Assembly (NCBI GenBank): GCA_943330455.2
Contig: CALQHT020000009.1
Span: forward strand, 1-45,466
Reading direction: 5' to 3'
Origin: Nitrosovibrio sp. Nv4
GTDB lineage: Bacteria > Pseudomonadota > Alphaproteobacteria > Acetobacterales > Acetobacteraceae
DNA length: 45,466 bases
Positions 42,347-45,466 of the stretch are shown piece after piece. Position 1 is the first letter of the stretch. Each line of letters opens with the position of its first letter. The notes beneath the pieces are model-generated. The model was not told where the DNA came from. It saw only the letters and a list, made by a program, of their open reading frames with translations, and did no database searches. The translations under genes and the position numbers were made by a program.

Positions 42347-43561
42347 ATGCGATTCATGAACACCCCGCTGCTGGCAGGGCGTGAGCGGGCGCCATTTCTG
42401 TTGCTGGTGGCACTGACGGCCTGCGGAACTCTGGGGATGCATGTGATCATCCCGTCCCTGCCGGCGACGGCGCGAGCCATGGGTATCCCGATCGCGACGG
42501 TGCAACTGACGATCACGCTCTATTTGATCGGCCTTTCCATCGGTCAACTCGTCTATGGTCCACTGTCCGACCGGTTCGGGCGGCGGCCGGTTCTGCTGGT
42601 CGGCATGACCCTGTTCACCCTGGCCAGCGTCGCCACGGCGATCGCTCCGACATCGGAGATCCTGATCGGCGCCCGCATCCTGCAATCGATCGGCGGTTGC
42701 AGCGGCCTGGTCCTGGGGCGTGCCGCGGTGCGCGATTCGGCGACACCGGAGCAGGCGGCCGGCCAACTCGCGCTGCTGACCCTGGTGATGTCCATGGTGC
42801 CCGCCATCGCGCCGGCCATCGGTGGGTTCATCACCGCCTTCGTGCACTGGCGTGCCAGCTACGTGCTGCTGGCCGGGATCGGAGCCGCGACCCTGCTGGC
42901 GACATTCCTGGTCCTGCCGGAAACCAATCAGGCCAGAACCGGCGGTTCCGCGGTCCGCTCGCTCTGGAGAGGCTATGTCCGGTTGCTCGGTTCCCGTGCG
43001 TTCCTGGGATATGCGATTGGCGGGGCGTGCTCCACGACCGCGTTCTATGGGTTCATGGCCGCGGCGCCGTTCATCTTCGAGAACCATCTCGGGCGGCCGA
43101 CACATGAGGTGGGGTTGTATTACCTGGTCCTGATGCTGGGCGTCGCGCTGGGCAGCTTCCTGGCGAACCGTCTGTCGAAGCGGTTGCAACTGCGGACCGG
43201 GCTCCGGATCGCCAATGCGGTCACGGTTTGCGGCGCGGTGGGGTTCATGCTGGCCGATGTCACGGGCAATCTGAATGTGGTTGCCGTCGTCGGAACGGTC
43301 ACCCTGTTCATGGTCGGGGCCGGGATGGCCAGCCCGTTTGCCCTGGCGGGGTCGGTCAGTGTCAACCCGCAGGCGATCGGCGCCGCGTCCGGCATGTATG
43401 GCTTCATCCAGATGGGCTACGGCATGCTGTGCACCGTGGTGGTCGAGCTTTGGAACCCGGGTGCTGTCTATCCGGTCGCGGTCGTGCTGCTGGGGTCCGC
43501 GGTGGCCGGGATGACGGTAATCCTGCTGACTGGTCGCAAAGCGGGCAGCGTAGGCCCATAA
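42347..43561 (+). CDS. MFS multidrug efflux transporter, Bcr/CflA family
   Basis: 404-residue inner-membrane drug:proton antiporter with 12 predicted membrane segments. It has the MFS motif A GPLSDRFGRRPVLLVG between helices 2 and 3, the Bcr/CflA features LPATARAMGIPIATVQLTITLYLIGLSIGQ and RILQSIGGCSGLVLGRAAVRD, and the antiporter-type motif C region MVPAIAPAIGG. ATG 42347 (MRFMNTP) is preferred; ATG 42356 is also possible. Divergent from the SnoaL-like gene. Confidence 0.92.
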   Translation: MRFMNTPLLAGRERAPFLLLVALTACGTLGMHVIIPSLPATARAMGIPIATVQLTITLYLIGLSIGQLVYGPLSDRFGRRPVLLVGMTLFTLASVATAIAPTSEILIGARILQSIGGCSGLVLGRAAVRDSATPEQAAGQLALLTLVMSMVPAIAPAIGGFITAFVHWRASYVLLAGIGAATLLATFLVLPETNQARTGGSAVRSLWRGYVRLLGSRAFLGYAIGGACSTTAFYGFMAAAPFIFENHLGRPTHEVGLYYLVLMLGVALGSFLANRLSKRLQLRTGLRIANAVTVCGAVGFMLADVTGNLNVVAVVGTVTLFMVGAGMASPFALAGSVSVNPQAIGAASGMYGFIQMGYGMLCTVVVELWNPGAVYPVAVVLLGSAVAGMTVILLTGRKAGSVGP

Positions 43562-43936
43562 AAGGAGAAAATTCTCCCCCTCCCCTTGTGGGAGGGCGCT
43601 GGGGGGAGGGGCTTCCGGCATTGATCGCGCGGTTTCTTTCTCTCCCCTAAGCCGCTTCCCCAAGGGAAGGGGAGGGTTTTCTCCAGGGGGGGGGAATCCG
43701 AAAACATGGCGTCCGTTGGACGGACATGGGCCGGCTGGCGGATCACCGGCTGCCCAAACCCCGGATATCCCATCCCTGGCCTGCTCAGCGCTTTCGCGTC
43801 AAACACCCAAGGTGGGAGCGGTTTGCGGGTCTTCCGCCCATACGGTTCTGCGCGGGGGACCCAGCAATCGGCGTCCCTGCCGCGATTAAAAGTCTGAACC
43901 CCTGGCGAATCCGGCCCTGTTCAGCCCGACCAAGCC
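43562..43936. other. Intergenic stretch between MFS gene and dksA
   Basis: The first ~130 bases are the third CCCTCTCC-type palindrome (listed separately). From 43691 to 43936 I see no gene, promoter or clear terminator. Transcripts of the MFS gene and dksA converge here. Confidence 0.5.
43563..43690. repeat. CCCTCTCC-type palindromic repeat, copy 3
   Basis: Begins GGAGAAAATTCTCCCCCTCC, continues with TTGTGGGAGGGCGCTGGGGG and closes with AAGGGAAGGGGAGGGTTTTC. The two ends are imperfect complements. Same family as 23028-23150 and 24408-24590. It lies directly after the stop of the MFS gene. Confidence 0.78.
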
Positions 43937-44353
43937 CTAATCGTCGCGGTGGACGCGTTCCATCTTCTCGTGCCGCTCCTGGGCCTCGATCGACAGGGTC
44001 GCGATCGGGCGGGCTTCCAGACGGCGCAGGCCGATCGGTTCGTCGGTTTCTTCGCAGTAGCCATAGGTGCCGGATTCCAGGCGGCCCAGCGCCTGGTCGA
44101 TCTTGGAGATCAGCTTCCGGGCCCGGTCACGGGTGCGCAGCTCCAGCGCTCGGTCGGTTTCCACGCTGGCGCGGTCGGTGATGTCGGATTCATGGATGCC
44201 GCCCTCGGACAGGCTGGCCAGGGTCCCGGTCGCATCACGCAGCAGGTCGGCACGCCAGCGGAGCAATTTCTGGCGAAAATACTCGACCTGGATGGGGCTC
44301 ATGAACTCCTCATCCTCCGAAGGGCGATAGTCAGGGGGCAGTGTCACCATCAT
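43937..44353 (-). CDS. dksA: RNA polymerase-binding transcription factor DksA
   Basis: 138-residue protein that enters the RNA polymerase secondary channel and, with ppGpp, mediates the stringent response. The coiled-coil tip motif DITDRAS keeps the two Asp and the Ala needed for activity. The zinc-finger region (YGYCEETDEPIGLRRLEARPIAT) retains only one of the four cysteines of the E. coli protein, a pattern usual in alphaproteobacterial DksA. The start at 44353 (MMVTLPPDYRPSEDEEFM) is chosen because the region upstream reads as low-complexity promoter DNA. It sits beside fliX and flgI, an arrangement seen in other alphaproteobacteria. Confidence 0.93.
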   Translation of the reverse strand: MMVTLPPDYRPSEDEEFMSPIQVEYFRQKLLRWRADLLRDATGTLASLSEGGIHESDITDRASVETDRALELRTRDRARKLISKIDQALGRLESGTYGYCEETDEPIGLRRLEARPIATLSIEAQERHEKMERVHRDD

Positions 44354-44504
44354 GCGCGCCGGTCCTGCTCTTGACGTTCCCGCGAACCGCGGTCCGGCGG
44401 TTCCCCTCCGGGTCGCAAGCAGACCCGAACGGGCCGGCTTATAGCGGTGCCCCGCTCCCCCGCCAAGAGCGGATGGAGCCATTCAAGCGGCTGTAACGAA
44501 ACCA

Positions 44505-44930
44505 TTACCCAGCGGTTTGCCGGCGGGCCAGTTGCAACCGCCCCCGCAGCGCGATGGCCCCGATCAGGGCCGACAACCTGGGGTCCGTCGCGGCCGGTAT
44601 CGCGTCCGCCATCTCCTGCAGTTTCCGCAGCGCCTCGGTCGGATCGCCACCGCCCAGCATGGCGCGCTGCAAGGCGCCCAGTTCCACCAGCATCGCCTCC
44701 CCATGGCGGGTCGCGCGCCGGTCCTGCTCCCGCGGGTCAGGCTCCTGCTGCAACGCCAGCAAGCCGTCATAGCTCAGGCTCGCGATCCCCTCCGCCCCCT
44801 GTGTCCGGGATGGCGCCCCGCCATCGGTCGGCACCGAGAACCGCCCGCCCGCCCCGCTGGAGGTTCGGCTTCGTGTCGTTGCCAGCCGGGTCGCCGCCTT
44901 GCCCACACCGTCGATCATGCCCACCACCAT
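44505..44930 (-). CDS. fliX: Flagellar assembly regulator FliX
   Basis: 141-residue alphaproteobacterial protein that couples completion of the early flagellar structure to later gene expression, in Caulobacter by acting on FlbD. It shows the family landmarks IDGVGK near the N-terminus, [12 protein letters not shown] in the middle and the helical [21 protein letters not shown] followed by a C-terminal [17 protein letters not shown] longer frame exists to 45329 but reads antisense to flgI. It is divergent from flgI with ~120 bases between, the promoter region for both. The rest of the flagellar cluster lies outside the window. Confidence 0.85.
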   Translation of the reverse strand: MVVGMIDGVGKAATRLATTRSRTSSGAGGRFSVPTDGGAPSRTQGAEGIASLSYDGLLALQQEPDPREQDRRATRHGEAMLVELGALQRAMLGGGDPTEALRKLQEMADAIPAATDPRLSALIGAIALRGRLQLARRQTAG

Positions 44931-45050
44931 TCGTCGTTCCGACCAGGTCGTTTGCGCCGGTCGGCAATTTTCGCCGGGTTGGGGAAAGCGCCGGACGGCC
45001 GAATTCCCGGGGATTATGTGTGGCACGGCGCTTGCGGTGCCGAGGGCAAG

Positions 45051-45320
45051 ATGACCGACAAACCTTTCCAACCCGTTATCGCCCTGCCCGTGTCCGGCGT
45101 ATTGTCGCGGACGTTGTTGGCATTGTGTCTGCTGCTGGGGCCGGTCTGGTCGGCTCAGGCACAGGTGCGCATCAAGGATATCGCGGATATCGAGGGTGTG
45201 CGGGAAAACCAGTTGATCGGCTACGGCCTGATCGTTGGTCTGAACGGCACCGGGGACAAGCTGGACAGCGCGGTGTTCACGCGGGAGTCGCTGATCGGCA
45301 TGTTGGAGCGGCTGGGCGTA
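45051..45320 (+). pseudogene. flgI: Flagellar P-ring protein FlgI, interrupted by an insertion sequence
   Basis: The 5' part of flgI is intact: a signal peptide ([20 protein letters not shown]) and the mature start [32 protein letters not shown] and [11 protein letters not shown], up to residue 90. FlgI should then continue with a N.R..L..KN.AAVMVTA-type segment, but from ~45321 the DNA is unrelated and carries the reversed end of a transposase gene. The frame stays open to the window edge but the protein is no longer FlgI. P-ring assembly, and so motility, would be lost unless another copy exists. Confidence 0.85.
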
Positions 45321-45466
45321 AGGCAACACGCAAAAACTACCGCTTCAAGTTGGTGGCCTTGGCGAGATGGTATAGTTCCACTCCGGATGGAATGTGTCCC
45401 CCGTGATATTGAGAGCGGCCATCTCGGCATCTGTGACCTTGATGCCTTTCTGGTAGCTGCGCGTGT
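45321..45466 (-). mobile_element. End of an ISAzo13-like insertion sequence within flgI
   Basis: From 45321 FlgI homology stops and insertion sequence begins (AGGCAACACGCAAAAACTAC). The element's 3' end faces flgI; its body and other end lie beyond the window, so the terminal repeats and target duplication cannot be checked. Confidence 0.7.
45345..45466 (-). CDS. Transposase C-terminal part (ISAzo13-like), partial
   Basis: On the minus strand, an open frame enters from the window edge and stops with TGA at 45345-45347. The 39 residues visible include [15 protein letters not shown] and [12 protein letters not shown], which closely resemble the C-terminus of ISAzo13-family transposases. The N-terminal part lies outside. 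I am fairly sure of a transposase and less sure of the family. Confidence 0.72.
   Translation of the reverse strand, partial: TRSYQKGIKVTDAEMAALNITGDTFHPEWNYTISPRPPT

Noticed and set aside
41699-43663. Long minus-strand frame covering the MFS gene and SnoaL-like gene
   Set aside because: Only its last 188 residues are SnoaL-like; the rest is antisense to a clear transporter and reads as Gln/His/Arg-rich shadow.

Overview
The window is GC-rich, densely coding DNA from an alphaproteobacterium, most plausibly a member of the Rhodospirillales/Acetobacteraceae. The pointers are the metX-metW pair, the chorismate mutase-hisC-tyrA cluster, leuS-lptE-holA, an alphaproteobacterial-type DksA beside fliX and flgI, and ubiG next to lysC. 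The family assignment is inference from gene content and codon style; no rRNA is present to settle it. Both ends of the window lie in transposase remnants: an IS66-like C-terminus at 1-132 and an ISAzo13-like C-terminus at 45345-45466 that cuts flgI. This could mean the window is a contig whose ends broke at repeated insertion sequences.

Layout. 1-11 kb is core metabolism: ptsP (nitrogen PTS enzyme I), a nitronate monooxygenase-like flavoprotein overlapping lysC, then ubiG, an FAD-dependent oxidoreductase, an NYN-domain nuclease gene broken by an in-frame amber codon, and metW-metX. 11-14 kb is a translationally coupled aromatic amino acid cluster (chorismate mutase, hisC, tyrA). 14-24 kb holds an orphan PEP-CTERM protein, three paralogous Tat-exported solute-binding proteins with a polysaccharide pyruvyl transferase gene among them, one double-domain permease, one ATPase, and a crotonase-family gene.

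24-31 kb is an accessory, surface-oriented region. It starts with a gene-poor stretch of about 1.4 kb rich in repeats. A Gly/Ser/Thr-rich secreted repeat protein with its own promoter and terminator follows, then a methyltransferase, a glycosyltransferase built from an exact 300-residue tandem duplication, and a second GT2 enzyme. 31-36 kb has an SDR dehydrogenase coupled to a histidinol-dehydrogenase paralogue (possibly sulfonate catabolism), a fused ATP-grasp/alpha-E protein, and a VapD-type toxin with a small partner. 36-41 kb is leuS-lptE-holA followed by two small hypothetical genes. 41-45 kb has a SnoaL-like protein divergent from an MFS exporter, dksA, fliX and the interrupted flgI.

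Non-coding structure is unusually visible. There are at least four dispersed repeat families: a ~105-bp CTAG-bounded palindromic element whose edge supplies the stop codon of two genes, a GTCATTGCC-type palindrome, a CCCTCTCC-type palindrome in three copies, and a CTTCGTG-type inverted repeat. Other structures are a perfect terminator hairpin placed just upstream of the NYN gene start, a 4 x 18-bp tandem repeat joining an SBP stop codon to the permease start codon, and a 19-bp inverted repeat between lysC and ubiG. I saw no CRISPR array, rRNA or convincing tRNA. No single clearly new multi-gene system stands out; the best candidates for new biology are the stop-codon-donating repeat, the NYN locus with its leader terminator, the duplicated glycosyltransferase with its secreted repeat protein neighbour, and the three-receptor/one-permease transporter.
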